From Antilocapra americana (Eukaryota; Chordata; Mammalia; Artiodactyla; Antilocapridae): DNA of 64,000 bases. Where the stretch lies: NCBI GenBank assembly GCA_007570785.1, contig ML664199.1, positions 21,806,748 to 21,870,747 on the forward strand, written 5' to 3'. Within the stretch, counting starts at the first letter, position 1; each line of letters starts with the position of its first letter. Under the pieces are notes generated by a model. It was not told the origin of the DNA and searched no databases. It saw only the letters and a program-made list of their open reading frames with translations. The position numbers and the translations under genes were made by a program. Positions 1 to 10,423 of the stretch are shown piece after piece.

Positions 1-485
1 CAGAAAGAAAATATAATGCAAAATATAATTGGGGCAACCTAGGATAAATTATTTATTTTCTTCATAGGATCACAGTCCTACTCTGCTTTTATGAAAACGT
101 TACTTCATATATTTTGTCTAGTAATTGTTTACTGTGAGAAATTAAATTGGACCTTGTTACTCGAAGTCAGAAATCAGAAGCTGATATCAATTAAATTTTA
201 GTTGAATAGAGACTATAACTATTTGTAAATTTAAGGAAGCAACTAGTATAATAAAAATGTAAAACAGAATTTCCAATCTGCTCAAAGAAATAAAATTCTT
301 TATTCTTATTCTCAAAGAAATAAAAAAAAGAAAAAAATTCAACAAAATTAGAAATAATCATGAAATGCAAACAACAAAATAAGTAGACAAAAGCAGCAAT
401 CACAATAAGTGTGGAAAGGATGAAGTATCTTGACAAGACAAAATTCTTAAACTGGGTTTAAAAATCCAACTACATGCTGTTTATA
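1..485. other. AT-rich DNA, no gene seen
   Basis: AT-rich sequence with several short A runs. The only open frames are under 90 codons and low in complexity. No repeat family was recognised. Confidence 0.5.
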
Positions 486-737
486 TTATTCATGTGTGCT
501 AAGTCTCTTCAGCCATGTCCAACTCTTTGCGACCATATGAACTGTAGCCCTCCAGGCTCCTATGTCCATGGGATTCTCCAGGCCCCTAGGTCCATGGGAT
601 TCTCCAGGCAAAAAAATTGGAATGGGTTGCCATGCCCTCCTCCAGGGGATCTTCCCAATCCAGGGTCGAACCAGTGTCTATTATGTCTCCCTCATTGGCA
701 GGCAGGTTCTTTACCACTAGTGCCACTTGAGAAGCCC
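486..737 (-). mobile_element. Bov-tA SINE with internal duplication
   Basis: On the minus strand it begins with the usual tRNA-derived head (GGGCTTCTCAAGTGGC, reverse of 722-737) and ends in the BovB-like tail near 490. It holds a direct duplication not found in the other copies here: the 18-mer TCCATGGGATTCTCCAGG lies at 565-582 and again at 591-608, a 26-bp period. Bov-tA is a non-coding pol III-type SINE moved in trans, by BovB as usually proposed. Confidence 0.88.
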
Positions 738-2299
738 ATAATATTATAGATATAATTAAAATGTTAATTAAAAAATTTGGAACTAAATGCTGAGGGACAT
801 CATTCTTGATTTTGCTACTTTGAAAATATAGTTTAATGTTGTTTAAAAAACAAACATTAAATTGAACAAAACTCAAGGTAGAAAAAATAATATTATTGGA
901 GAAAACACAAAGCAAATGAAACAGCTCTCATAATAAAATAAATAAGACTCTCATCTCTGTAAAATAAAGGAAAACTTATTAAATTAAGAAATATTAAATT
1001 TATAGGAGGAATATGAAACACATTAATTATCAAAATAAGTGTAAATGGACAAAACTCAAAACAGGTCTGGGTGGCACTATTAAAAAGCCATGTATGTACT
1101 AACTATACCTACTGAAAATTATGTCACAGTAATTAAAGAGCATAAAAAGAATATTGGGAAAAGATACACCAGGCAAACTGTAAGTTTTGAATGTCAATAT
1201 TGTCAGCAATACAGAATTTTTGAAAAAAGCCAGAGTAATGATGATGATTTTGTGCTGAGAAAAGATATTCAGTGTTGTATTGCTGGTTATGAGAGTCAGT
1301 TTTATATATACAAATATATTATATGTATATAATATATATATTACCAACTTAACATTCAGGGATATCACATAGGTAGTTTGAAATTGGCCATGGCAGTATT
1401 TAATCCTTAGAATTTGGTAAATGTTTCAAATCAGCTCATGTCTTCTTGCCCCTCCCCACCCCTAGAGACCTGGTTGTTAAACATTTGCTAGCAAACTACT
1501 GAACATAATCCAAAATGAATATGTAACAGTCATGACTTTGTAGGACCCAACAGCATAGCTTAGAAATGTAGGGCACAAACCTATTAGAAATTCAAAGACA
1601 AAATGACAGAAGCTCAATATTTGTGGGAGAGATTAATACATCTTTGTCAGCCTTTGATGACTCAAATAAGCACACACCAAAAAATGCAATAAAATAAGTG
1701 ATTTGGATTATATCAAGATCATTAATAAGATGACTTGAAATGTGGGTTGCAGCCACCAAAGAGTATATTTTATTTTGTTGTACATATGAAACTCTTTAAA
1801 AGCATACTATGTCAGGCAGAAAATCTCAATAATTGCCAAAACATTCAAATACTGAGGTGCACAGCGCTAGGCTTCAGTAGTTTGTAGTAGCTAACAAAAA
1901 GTTAACATGACTGTACAATAAAATTTCCTCTTTCCCTTCAACAAACAGAATGTTCTAAAGAACTAAGGTGAATTTGGACTCAGTTACATAATTGAACATA
2001 ATATAAAAATTTTTAAAGTATGGCCTTTGCATTAAAAACATTAGAACTTATAAATTCATGACATCTTCTGAATGAAACATAAACTTAGTGAAAATAAGAA
2101 GTAAAATAATACATTGCCTAAACCAACACTGTCTAATTTCTAGAGTATAAGTTTCTATGTTACTAAGAAGATAAAGAGGTTATTTGTTATAGAGTGAATG
2201 AGACACACAAAATCAAAATACATAAAACAAAATATTTAACTTTGAACAAATTTGTTGTAAAAATAAGAATAAAAATTCTATATATGATGGAATCATTTC
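738..2299. other. anonymous AT-rich DNA
   Basis: No convincing gene or repeat. The open frames at 1090-1332 (+) and 1099-1368 (-) overlap on opposite strands, lie in AT-rich sequence and resemble no protein I know. A TA-rich run sits at 1305-1340. About 25 bases near 1862-1890 resemble part of an artiodactyl CHR-type SINE, too short to call. Confidence 0.45.
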
Positions 2300-3372
2300 A
2301 GTTCAGTTGCTCAGTCATGTACGACTGTTTGTGACCCCATGAATCGCAGCTCACCAGGCCTCCCTATCACCAACTCCCGGAGTCCACCCAAACTCATGAT
2401 CATCAAGTCGATGATGTCATCCAGCCATCTCATCCTCTGTCATCCCCTTCTCATCCTGCCCCCAATCCTTCCCAGCATCAGGGTCTTTTCCAATGAGTCT
2501 GTTCTTCACATCAGGTGGCCAAAGTATTGGAGTTTCAGCTTCAGTTTCAGTCCTTCCAATGGACTCCCAGGACTGATCTCCTTTAGGATAGACTGGTTGG
2601 ATCTTCTTTCAGTCCAAGGGATCCTCAAGAGACTTCTCTTCAAGCATCAATTCTTCGGCGCTCAGCCTTCTTTATAGTCCAACTCTCACATCAATATATG
2701 ACCACTGGAAAAACCATAGCCTTGACTAGATGTACCTTTGTTGGCAAAGTAATGTTTCTACTTTTTAATATGCTGTCTAGGTTGGTCATAACTTTTCTTC
2801 CAAGGAGTAAGCATCTCTTAATTTTATGGCTGCAGTCACCATCTGCAGTGATTTTGGAGCCCAGAAAAATAAAGTCAGCCACTGTTTCCACTGTTTCCCC
2901 AACTATCTGCCATGAAGTGATGGGACCGGATGCCATAATCTTAGTTTTCTCAATGTTGAGCTTTAAGCCAAATTTTTCACTCTCCCCTTTCACTTTCATC
3001 AAGAGGCTCTTTAGTTCTTCACTTTCTGCCACAAGGGTGGTATCATCTGCATATCTGAGGTTACTGATATTTCTCTGGGCAATCTTGATTCCAGCTTGTG
3101 CTTCCTCCAGCCCAGTGTTTCTCCTGATGTACTCTGCATATAAGTTAAATAAGCAGGGTGACAATATACAGCCTTGATATACTCCTTTTCCTATTTGGAA
3201 CCAGTCTGTTGTTCCATGTTCAGTTCTAACTGTTGCTTCCTGACCTGCATACAGATTTCTCAAGAGGCAGGTCAGATGGTCTGATATGCCCATCTCGTTC
3301 ATAATTTTCCACAGTTTATTGTGATTCACAGTCAAAGGCTTTGGCATAGTCAATAAAGCAAAAATGTTTCCA
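2300..3372 (-). mobile_element. BovB LINE, 3' third, 5'-truncated
   Basis: A BovB (RTE-clade non-LTR retrotransposon) in minus orientation. The plus strand opens with the reverse of the BovB 3' terminus (GTTCAGTTGCTCAGTCATG from 2301) and runs back through the 3' part of the ORF to a truncation inside the reverse transcriptase near 3372, where recognisable BovB sequence stops. The element moved by target-primed reverse transcription, and 5' truncation is its commonest outcome. I found no clear TSD. Confidence 0.93.
2691..3372 (-). pseudogene. BovB reverse transcriptase relic (C-terminal half)
   Basis: An open minus-strand frame encodes the later RT motifs: KGVYQGCILSPCLFNLY (motif B region), then LRYADDTTLVAES with the YADD catalytic box, then the thumb/connection part DFIFLGSKITADGDCSHKIK. 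The frame ends at an in-frame TGA where intact copies have a Gly codon (VIY-stop-CE against the usual VMYGCE). The upstream motif A region is frame-shifted (LTMPKPL against the usual IDYAKAFD). The residues before this belong to flanking DNA. It encodes no working enzyme: the endonuclease and the start of the RT are missing. Confidence 0.85.
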
Positions 3373-3460
3373 AATAATGGGCCTCTTAAGTGTGAATACA
3401 CTATGGAAAATGATCTCCTACAAATATGGAGATTTTAGAAACTGTTAACAATACCTAATA

Positions 3461-3698
3461 TATTTGAGTGCTTATCTAGTGTGAGACAGTGTTCTAAAGA
3501 CCTTTAAATATATTACAATATTTCGTTCTCAGATACAACTACATGATAAGTAGGGTAGTTCACACATAAGGAAAATGATACATTAAGAAGTTAAGTAATT
3601 TAACCAAGGTTAAACAACCGGTTAATGGCAAACCTGGGATTAGATGAGATGTGGCTCCAGAGTTCCTATTCCTTACCACCACACTGCACTACCTCTCA
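3461..3698 (-). repeat. MIR SINE (ancient)
   Basis: The plus strand matches the reverse of the MIR consensus: a TTAAGTAATTTAACCAAGGTTA core, then GGCAAACCTGGGATTAGATG, GTGGCTCCAGAG and the CACTGCACTACCTCTC end. It is diverged, as expected for a mammal-wide repeat. Confidence 0.8.
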
Positions 3699-3920
3699 GA
3701 AGATTTTATGTAAAACTAAGTGAAATAAAAAATAGAAAGCAACCCAATTGCACAGAAGACAATGTGAAACTGTTATGGGTTAACTTTAGGAAAGATTTTA
3801 AGATCAGAAAAGTTTTACAAATGATTTTTTTTTCAAACTTTGAAGACTTTACTATTATGTGATTGAAAATTAGACTAGCAACCAGAAAAAAAATAGCACT
3901 ATGGTGGTGGATGGAAAGCA

Positions 3921-4010
3921 AGGACAGAGGAGTCAGGGAAGAAGGAAAGAAGGAAGGAAGGGAGGAGGGAGAGAGGGAAAGAGGAAGTCAGGGAGAGAGG
4001 GAAGGCAAGA
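3921..4010. repeat. GA-rich low-complexity tract
   Basis: About 90 bases almost entirely purine on the plus strand, built of GAAGGAAAGAAGG and GGGAGAGAGG variants. Confidence 0.9.
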
Positions 4011-4411
4011 TCTCCACTCAAAATAGCTAATTTTTAGTGGCTATAGACTTTGTTCTTTAAACATAGGGGGCAAAGTTGATAAAGATGATGGAAATGTATA
4101 AGAAATACATTAATGATACAACAGGGAAATAATTTTACTAGAATAAAAGACAGATGTAACCAAACTTAGAATTTCTCTGTGATGTTCATGTTTTATAAGT
4201 ATATGTTTATAATCATATACTGTCATGAATAATCATTCAGGGTAGAAAACATTCATTTTACTATGGAATTGTTTAGCCACAGACTACCAATTTTCTGTTG
4301 AAATGACTGAATTTATAATATTATAATGTTTCTTCCTTTTTTTTTCAGGTTTCCTGTTCACAAAGTTCTTACTATTACCTTCTGTATCCATTTTTCTCAG
4401 AGATAGGCTGT
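4011..4411. other. anonymous AT-rich DNA
   Basis: No gene or repeat recognised. A pyrimidine run followed by CAG at 4329-4349 looks like a splice acceptor, but no coding frame of host type follows; BovB sequence begins about 60 bases later. Confidence 0.4.
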
Positions 4412-5510
4412 GTGCTTTACTGATCATAGCAAACCCCTCTTCCAATGACACAAGAGATGACTTTACACGTGAACATCACCACATGGTCAATACCAAAATA
4501 AGACTGATTATATTTTCAGCAGAAGATGGAGAAGCTCTGTACGGTCAGCAAAAATAAGACCTGGAGCAGACTGTTGGCTAGCTCATCAGCAGCTTATTGT
4601 GAAATTCAGGATTAAATTGAAGAAAGTAGGGAAAACTACTCGACCATTCAGGTATGACCTAAATCAAATCTCATGATTATACAGCAGAGGTGACCAAAAG
4701 ATTCAAGGGATTAGATCTGGTAGACAGAGTGCCTGCAAAACTGTGGACAGAGGTTTGTAACATTGTACAGGAGGTGGTGACCAAAACTTTCCCGAAAAAG
4801 AAATGCAAGAAGGCAAAGTGGTTATCTGAGGAGGCCTTACAAATAGCTGAGAAAAGAAGAGAAGCAAAAGGTAAAAGAGAAAGGGAATCATATGCCCAGC
4901 TGAATACAGAATTCCAGAGAATAGCAAGGACAGATAAGAAAGCCTTCTTAAATGAACAACGACTCTGGGAGAGGGCAAGGATGGGATGATATAGGAGAAC
5001 GGCATTGAAACATGTAAATTATCATATGTAAAATGAATCGCCAGCCCAGGTTTGATGTATGATACAGGGTGCTCAGAGTTGGTGAACTGGGATGACCCAG
5101 AGAGATGGAATCGGGAGGGAGGTGGGAGGGGGGTGCTGGAAGGGGACTACATGTATACCCATGGCGGACTCATGTCAATGTATGGCAAAACCAACACAAT
5201 AATGTAAAGAGAAAAATAAATAAATAAATTTTTAAAAATGAACTACGCAAAAAAATAGAGGAAAATAATAGAAAGGGAAAGACTAGAGATCTCCGCAAGA
5301 AAATTAGAGATACCAAGGGAACATTTAATGCAAAGATTGGCAAGAGGGGAAGGGGACGGCTGAGGATAAGATGGTTAGATAGCATCACTGACTCAATGGA
5401 CATGCATTTGAGTAAACTCCGGTAGATAGTGAAGAACTAGGAAGCCTGGCGTGTTGCAGTTCATAGGGTTGCAAAAAGTCAGATACGACTTAGTGACTGA
5501 ACAACAAGTG
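4412..5510 (+). mobile_element. BovB LINE with large internal deletion, split by L1
   Basis: A plus-strand BovB in two parts around an L1 insertion. The first part (4412-4961) comes from the endonuclease end and the endonuclease-RT linker; a diverged open frame at 4690-4989 covers the linker. The second part resumes at 5248 with AGAGGAAAATAATAGAAAGG and then, near 5338-5341, jumps from the linker straight to the element's 3' region (GGAAGGGGACGGCTGAGGAT), losing roughly 2 kb that held the RT. It ends at 5490-5510 in the standard BovB 3' tip with a CAACAA tail. No coding capacity is left. Confidence 0.88.
4962..5235 (+). mobile_element. L1 (L1_BT-type) 3'UTR insertion
   Basis: The end of a bovine L1 3'UTR: GGCATTGAAACATGTAAATT, then the CAGGTTTGATG and GGGATGACCCAGAGAGATGG blocks, ACATGTATACCCATGGCGGA, and an A-rich tail of AAATA repeats. 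It is severely 5'-truncated. A 12-bp TSD flanks it: AAATGAACAACG at 4950-4961 and AAATGAACTACG at 5236-5247 (11 of 12). The TSD is preceded by CTT, so the bottom strand reads TTT/AAG, acceptable for the L1 endonuclease. It lies inside the older BovB. Confidence 0.92.
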
Positions 5511-6333
5511 TGGGAATACATTTTAGAAACTTAGGGAAGACCAAAGAGAAATTTCCTCACTTGGTAGGAAACCATGTCAGTAGTGTATCTGGGATGATCC
5601 ACCTTACTAGCTTGGAGTACAGACATAATCACCACACTTTGATTTATTCAGTTTATTGCTGAGCACTCACCTGCCCACAGTGACAGGAGGCAAAGTGGTT
5701 ATCTGAGGAGGCCCCTATTTCCCAAAGCCTCCCCCAACTACCCTCCTTGGGCAGGAATACTAGGGATTTAGTGCACAGAAGACCAGTCCTGCTACAGGAA
5801 ACCAGGAAAAGAGAGAAAATGGGGAAGCATGTGGCTTGAGTCTCTGCCACGTGAAGTTACAGGTGGTCCTGAACATTCTGATGGAGGAAATTTGTCCAAG
5901 GTGGCTACGATGCTTTTATTGACTCAGCTCTTTCCTTCCCATCACGCCAACAGCACACCTCTGAGCTCTGAGGATTCTTCTTTTAGATCACATGCAGATG
6001 CTCAGCCTTTTCTCCCTAAGTTTTAGCACAGTGCCAGGCGGGCCACACTAGAGAAGAACCCAGCCCCCGCTCCTAAGGTGCTAGAGTAAGTCTTTCCCAT
6101 GAAACGGGGTTCTCTCCCCATGCATGGGACCGTATCTGTATATCTCAACAAGGGATCTCCCCATTGCACACAAAGTGGAAATGCAAATGTTGCTAAGCAG
6201 CAAACACACACCCATTTAACATACCTACTCCTATACACAAGCTTTCACTGACAAGGACTGCCGATATGCCTTAATTTTTTTAACTTAGAGGGTCTTTTAA
6301 ATCTTTGTCTACAATGAAGTATATTTTCCAAGG
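5511..6333. other. unassigned DNA with a short copied BovB block
   Basis: No gene or known repeat recognised. The base composition is more balanced than in the flanks (several CpGs near 6010-6130), and an old LTR or retrocopy is possible but unsupported. Positions 5688-5713 repeat, base for base, the 26 bases at 4811-4836 inside the neighbouring BovB, while the sequence on both sides is unrelated. Confidence 0.45.
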
Positions 6334-6520
6334 CAGTGGTCCCCAATTTTTTTGGCACCAGGGACTGACTTTGTGTAAGACAGTTTTTCCAAGGACCAGG
6401 GGTTGGGAGGATGGTTTGGGGATGACTCAAACATGTTAGATTTATTGTGCACTTTATTTCAAATCTAACGCTGCCACTGATGTAACAGGAGGTCCATAGC
6501 CTAGAGGTTGGGGACCCCTA
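6334..6520. mobile_element. hAT-type MITE, MER1-like
   Basis: Imperfect terminal inverted repeats: CAGTGGTCCCCAA at 6334 and TTGGGGACCCCTA ending at 6520. Internal blocks TTTGGCACCAGGGACTGAC and GATTTATTGTGCACTTTATT are typical of MER1 elements. Flanking 8-mers TTCCAAGG (6326-6333) and CTCCAGGG (6521-6528) match at 6 of 8, the TSD length expected for hAT transposons. It is non-autonomous, with no transposase frame. Confidence 0.85.
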
Positions 6521-6528
6521 CTCCAGGG

Positions 6529-7595
6529 GACTGTTCTTGGCTATACAATAGAGTGGCACCTCATTCCCATACTAATTTTTCACAAATGAAAATCTCCTCC
6601 AAGACTATGCCTGTTGAGTGAGGCCAAGTAATTATTGCTCAGGGCTTGAATGCTCAGGATGGAGGGGAGAGTTAATCAGCCATTTGCATCTCTCCTAGCA
6701 TCTGGTAATTTTACCTAGCATTAACTTATTTTTGATTTGTAACACATGTAATTGCAAAAATTAATATCCAAACTTTATAAAGAAAACCAATGGTCAAAAA
6801 TAAAAGTGTAGTAGAAAAATAGCTATTTCACACAAAGGAAATCTAAATGTCTAATAAGCCTTATTAGTTACCTTGGAAATACACGTGGAAACTATGAGAT
6901 CCATTTCACACCCACCAAGGATAAAAAAAAATAGAAATTGGACAAAACCATGTGCTGATGGAATGTGGAGGAACGGAGATGCCAGTGGAAGAGCTAGTCA
7001 TCTCATCTCCTTGGGAAGTCAGTGGTGATCACCCGCTACCACACTGTTCAAACAGCTCCATGTGTGGGTAGGTCTGTGTCATGGCGCTTTATCCAATGGG
7101 CGTCTGCAGCAGGGGAGCAGCAAGACCTTTCCAGGAGTGGCTGATGTGAGCAGCCCACTGAAGGAGGCTTCATGCCACCACCACCAACAAATCTCAAAAA
7201 CCTTCCCAGACCCACTGCATCAGGGATGTGAACTCAGGGAGAAGCTAGTGCTTCCCCACTGTGACCAGTATGGTCAGCAGCCTCATGCTGGTCCTAGTGA
7301 GCCTGCCCCGTTGGCAGTCACCACCCTGGTCATTTCTCCCAGGTCGAGTGAGGCACACTTGTACAATGACACAGATGTCTTTGGAAGCACGGGGACTTTT
7401 TCTTTGCTCCTGTGGACCACTTGCTGTGTGTTTGAGCCTCGCTGCCATGTTGTAAGGACATTCCAGTGGTCCCCTGGGGTAGCACGCAAGCCTTGGCCAA
7501 ATCCTAATGCAGCGTCAGGAAAAACCAAGCTGGAGCCACCCAATGAGGTGTCCCCTGAGCCTGAGAAACAGTGTGATGTCGTAAATATTTACTGG
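6529..7595. other. unassigned DNA with an unrecognised 179-codon frame
   Basis: The longest frame not explained by a known repeat lies at 7062-7601 (+, 179 codons). I do not recognise its product. It is rich in Cys, His and Pro, has no clear domain, signal peptide or membrane segment, and its last codons run into the 5' TSD of the next SINE. Overlapping frames are open on both strands, which argues for chance openness in GC-richer DNA. An old retrocopy is the main alternative. Confidence 0.35.
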
Positions 7596-7608
7596 TTTTA
7601 GCATCTGG

Positions 7609-7816
7609 GACTTCCCTGCTGACTCAGATGGTAAAGCATCTGCCTACAATGAGGGAGACCTAGGTTTGATCCCTGAGTAGGGAAGATCCCCCGGAGAAGG
7701 AAATGGCAGCCCACTCCAGTATTCTTGCCTGGAGAATCCCATGGACGGAGGAGCCTGGTGGGCTATTGTTCATGGGGTAGCAAAGAGTCAGACACAACTG
7801 AGCGACTTCACTTCAC
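7609..7816 (+). mobile_element. Bov-tA SINE with perfect TSD
   Basis: A tRNA-derived head starting at GACTTCCCTGCTG, an A-box-like TGACTCAGATGG (7620-7631) and a B-box-like GGTTTGATCCC (7663-7673), joined to the BovB-derived body and ending CAACTGAGCGACTTCACTTC. A perfect 13-bp TSD, TTTTAGCATCTGG, flanks it at 7596-7608 and 7817-7829. TTTT at the TSD start fits an A/T-rich nick site. Confidence 0.96.
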
Positions 7817-7829
7817 TTTTAGCATCTGG

Positions 7830-8186
7830 AGCAATTTGTTTTGTGGCTGTAGATAATCTAGAACCTTGCCAAATATGGATTCTCTAACAATAATCTGCTG
7901 TAACTGCCAAGAACCTAGGATTTGGCACTTTCAACAAGATCCAGGTGATTCCAATGGACACCTATGTGGTCTACAAGGAGGAGGCAGATCAGGTCCCACC
8001 CCACTGTAGGGAGAGGCAGTCATGCAAACCAGCTCCCCGTCAGCAGCATCTGTGCCCGGCAGCCTCAGCGGGGTACCAGAACAGCTGGCCTGCCAGGATG
8101 GAGGGGCAAGGATAGCCCTGCCCAGCGATGGGGACAACCTGAGCACCAAACATAGCGAGGAGGGAAGCGCGGCGGAATCCCGAAGG
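7830..8186. other. unassigned GC-richer DNA
   Basis: About 350 bases with more G+C and CpG than the flanks. Short frames (63-72 codons) are open on both strands and none is recognisable. It leads directly into the tandem repeat. Confidence 0.4.
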
Positions 8187-8552
8187 TTCTGTGAGCCTGG
8201 AGCCTCCTGGTGAGTTCTGGTTCCGTTTAATTCAGAGTTTGCTATGTGGATACCAGAAAATTCTGTGACCTCTGGTTCTGTTTAATTCTGAGTTTGCTGT
8301 GTGGACTCCTGACGGTTCTGTGAGTCTGGAGCCTCCTGGTGAGTTCTGGTTCCGTTTAATTCAGAGTTTGCTGCATCTACTCCACAAAATTCTGTGAGCT
8401 CTGATTCTGTTTAAATCTGAGTTTGCTGCCTGGGCTCTGGAAGGTTCTGTGTTATGGTTCCATTTAATTCCGAGTTTGCTGTGTGAACTCCAGAAGGTTC
8501 TGTGAGCCTCGAGCGTTCCAGTGAAGTCTGGTTCCGTTTAATTCAGAGTTTG
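8187..8552. repeat. minisatellite with alternating 74- and 55-bp units
   Basis: Six units begin with TTCTGTG at 8187, 8261, 8316, 8390, 8445 and 8498, giving lengths of 74, 55, 74, 55, 53 and about 55. Each contains a core like GGTTCCGTTTAATTCAGAG followed by TTTGCTGTGTGG. The long units carry an extra GAGCCTCCTGGTGAG block. The 74+55 pair repeats as a 129-bp higher-order unit; the two full long units are very alike. I do not recognise it as a named satellite. Confidence 0.92.
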
Positions 8553-9089
8553 AAATCATATTCTTAAAAAGGCAATTGTATTCTAGCAGAACTGAGTGTA
8601 TAGAACTAACACAAATAAGACTATCTGAAACCAACAGCATAGTACAGATGAATAAATACTAAATAAATTCATCAAAGGATTTTGTTGAGGGAAAGAAAAA
8701 GGCTTGACCACTGCTTCCACTATTTTTTTTTTCTGAAAAGTATGGGTAATGCCAGAAAATTAGAAACAGGAATTAGAGGTGTACATTTCTGTTATTCATA
8801 GATGTTATCCTTATGACATAGAAAAAACAATAAAAGCAAATTAAACTTTGTTATATAAGAAAATGACCAGATAAGATAGGCGCACATGGAAAGATTTCAA
8901 ATAACCAACTGGATGATACGTATTTTTTTCTCAAAAAACTTTATGTATATATTTCTATGTATGTATGCTTGTCTATGTTTGGGTATATGTATCCAGAAAG
9001 AACAGAAATACAATTTAAATAAAATGCTTTTCCCCACAATCACTTTTTACCCCTTAATTTTTCTTAAAGCACCTCTTATATGATTATGA
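8553..9089. other. anonymous AT-rich DNA
   Basis: No gene or repeat recognised. The open frame at 8886-9083 is short, Phe/Ile-rich and AT-driven. Confidence 0.45.
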
Positions 9090-9195
9090 AAAAAATTATA
9101 ATCTCTGTCCCCCAAGACTATGAGAGCAGGGTACTGATTTTTCACTGCTGCCCTTAGTGAACACAGTGAATAATTGTGGCAGTAGTAAGTACAGA
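9090..9195 (+). repeat. L2 LINE 3' end (probable)
   Basis: Resembles the L2 3' end: a GACTATGAGAGCAGGGTACTG block, then TTTCACTGCTGCCCTTAGTG and GTGAATAATTGTGGCAG in the positions of the usual CTTGAGGGCAGGGAC and CACTGCTGTATCCCC blocks. Diverged. Confidence 0.5.
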
Positions 9196-9504
9196 AGGGG
9201 TGAGTGGAACCTGACGAACGAAAACAGGTGTGTTTATCATATCTTATTTGAATAATCTGAATATTGCAAAAATGCTAATCTAATATATTTAAAGCATAAT
9301 TTATTCAAGCCCCAATGGATATGTAGTTTTGCAGACTAATAACCAAATTTGATACTAGGATTAGAAAAAAGCAGTAAGAAGGAATTACTAAGAATGCACT
9401 GATGAGAGAGGGCTGAGACTTGCCCTAGCAGGTTGTAAGGTAATGTTTTCATCTGTGCTAACATTTAGTAGCTGCATCAGTGAGACCTAATAAACAGCCC
9501 TAAA

Positions 9505-10228
9505 TCTGATCTTGATAGTGGTGAGAGTGGGCACCCTTTTCTTATTCCTGATATTAGAGGAAATGTTTTCATATTTTCTCCATTGAGAATAATGTTTGCT
9601 GACAAATAATATTTGTCATGTATGGCCTTTATAATGTTGAGGTATGATCCTTCTATGCCTAAGTTTTGGAGAGATTTTTTTTAAAATCGTAAATGGGTGT
9701 TGAATTTTGTTGAAAGCTTTCTTTGCATCTATTGAGATGATCGTATGGTTTTTTATCTTTCAATTTGTTAACATGGTGTATAGCATTGATTGATTTGTGT
9801 ATATTGAATCCTTGCATCTCTGGGATAAAGCCCGCTTGATCATGGTGTATGATCCTTTTAATGTGTTATTGGTTTCTGTTTGCTAGAATTTTGTTGAGGA
9901 TTTTTGCACTATGTTCATCAGTGATACTGGCCTGTAATTTGCTTCTCTTTGTGGCATCTTGAACTGGTTTCGGTATCAGGGTGATGGTGGCCTCGTGGAG
10001 TAAGTTTGGGACGTTTCCTTCATCTGTAATTTTCTGGAAGAGTTTGAGCAGTACGGGTGTTAGCTCTTCTTTAAACTTTTGGTAGGATTCACCTGTGAAG
10101 CCACCTGGGCCTGGGCTTTTACTTGTTGGAAGATTTTTTATTACAGTTTTGATTTTTGTGCTCGTGATTGATCTGTTCATATGTTCTATTTCTTATTGAT
10201 TTAGTTTTGGAAGGTTATACTTAGTCAA
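9505..10228 (-). mobile_element. L1 ORF2 fragment (older L1)
   Basis: Antisense to the L1 reverse-transcriptase region. A minus-strand frame at 9866-10180 reads NLPTSKSPGPGGFTGESYQK then [16 protein letters not shown] and ATITLIPKP, matching the conserved L1 RT N-terminal region; the following stretch is frame-shifted. It is clearly more diverged than the copies at 27.5 and 46 kb, so it is an older, dead fragment truncated at both ends. Confidence 0.88.
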
Positions 10229-10423
10229 AATAAGAATTTGGCTAATGAAAAAAGAAACATCACAGAATAACAAGGGTAGAATTACTGAGTCAAGAAATTG
10301 GATTAGAAAAAATGGATATTAATGAAAATATATATAAAAAACTCCTGGATATGCTAAGGCATTAAACACAGAAATGATTACAACAGAAGAGAAGATAGAT
10401 GAATGATTATTTAATTACTTGTG

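Noticed and set aside
1862..1890. Possible artiodactyl CHR-type SINE fragment
   Set aside because: Only about 25 bases resemble the family, with no head, tail or TSD.
2698..3177. 159-codon plus-strand open frame
   Set aside because: It is the complement of the BovB reverse-transcriptase relic, which has the recognisable YADD frame on the other strand.
4329..4349. Pyrimidine tract and CAG resembling a splice acceptor
   Set aside because: No host-like coding frame follows; old BovB begins about 60 bases later. Such motifs are frequent in T-rich DNA.
5511..6240. Possible LTR (starts TG, balanced composition)
   Set aside because: No paired LTR, no defined CA end, no primer-binding site or TSD, and no retroviral frame nearby.
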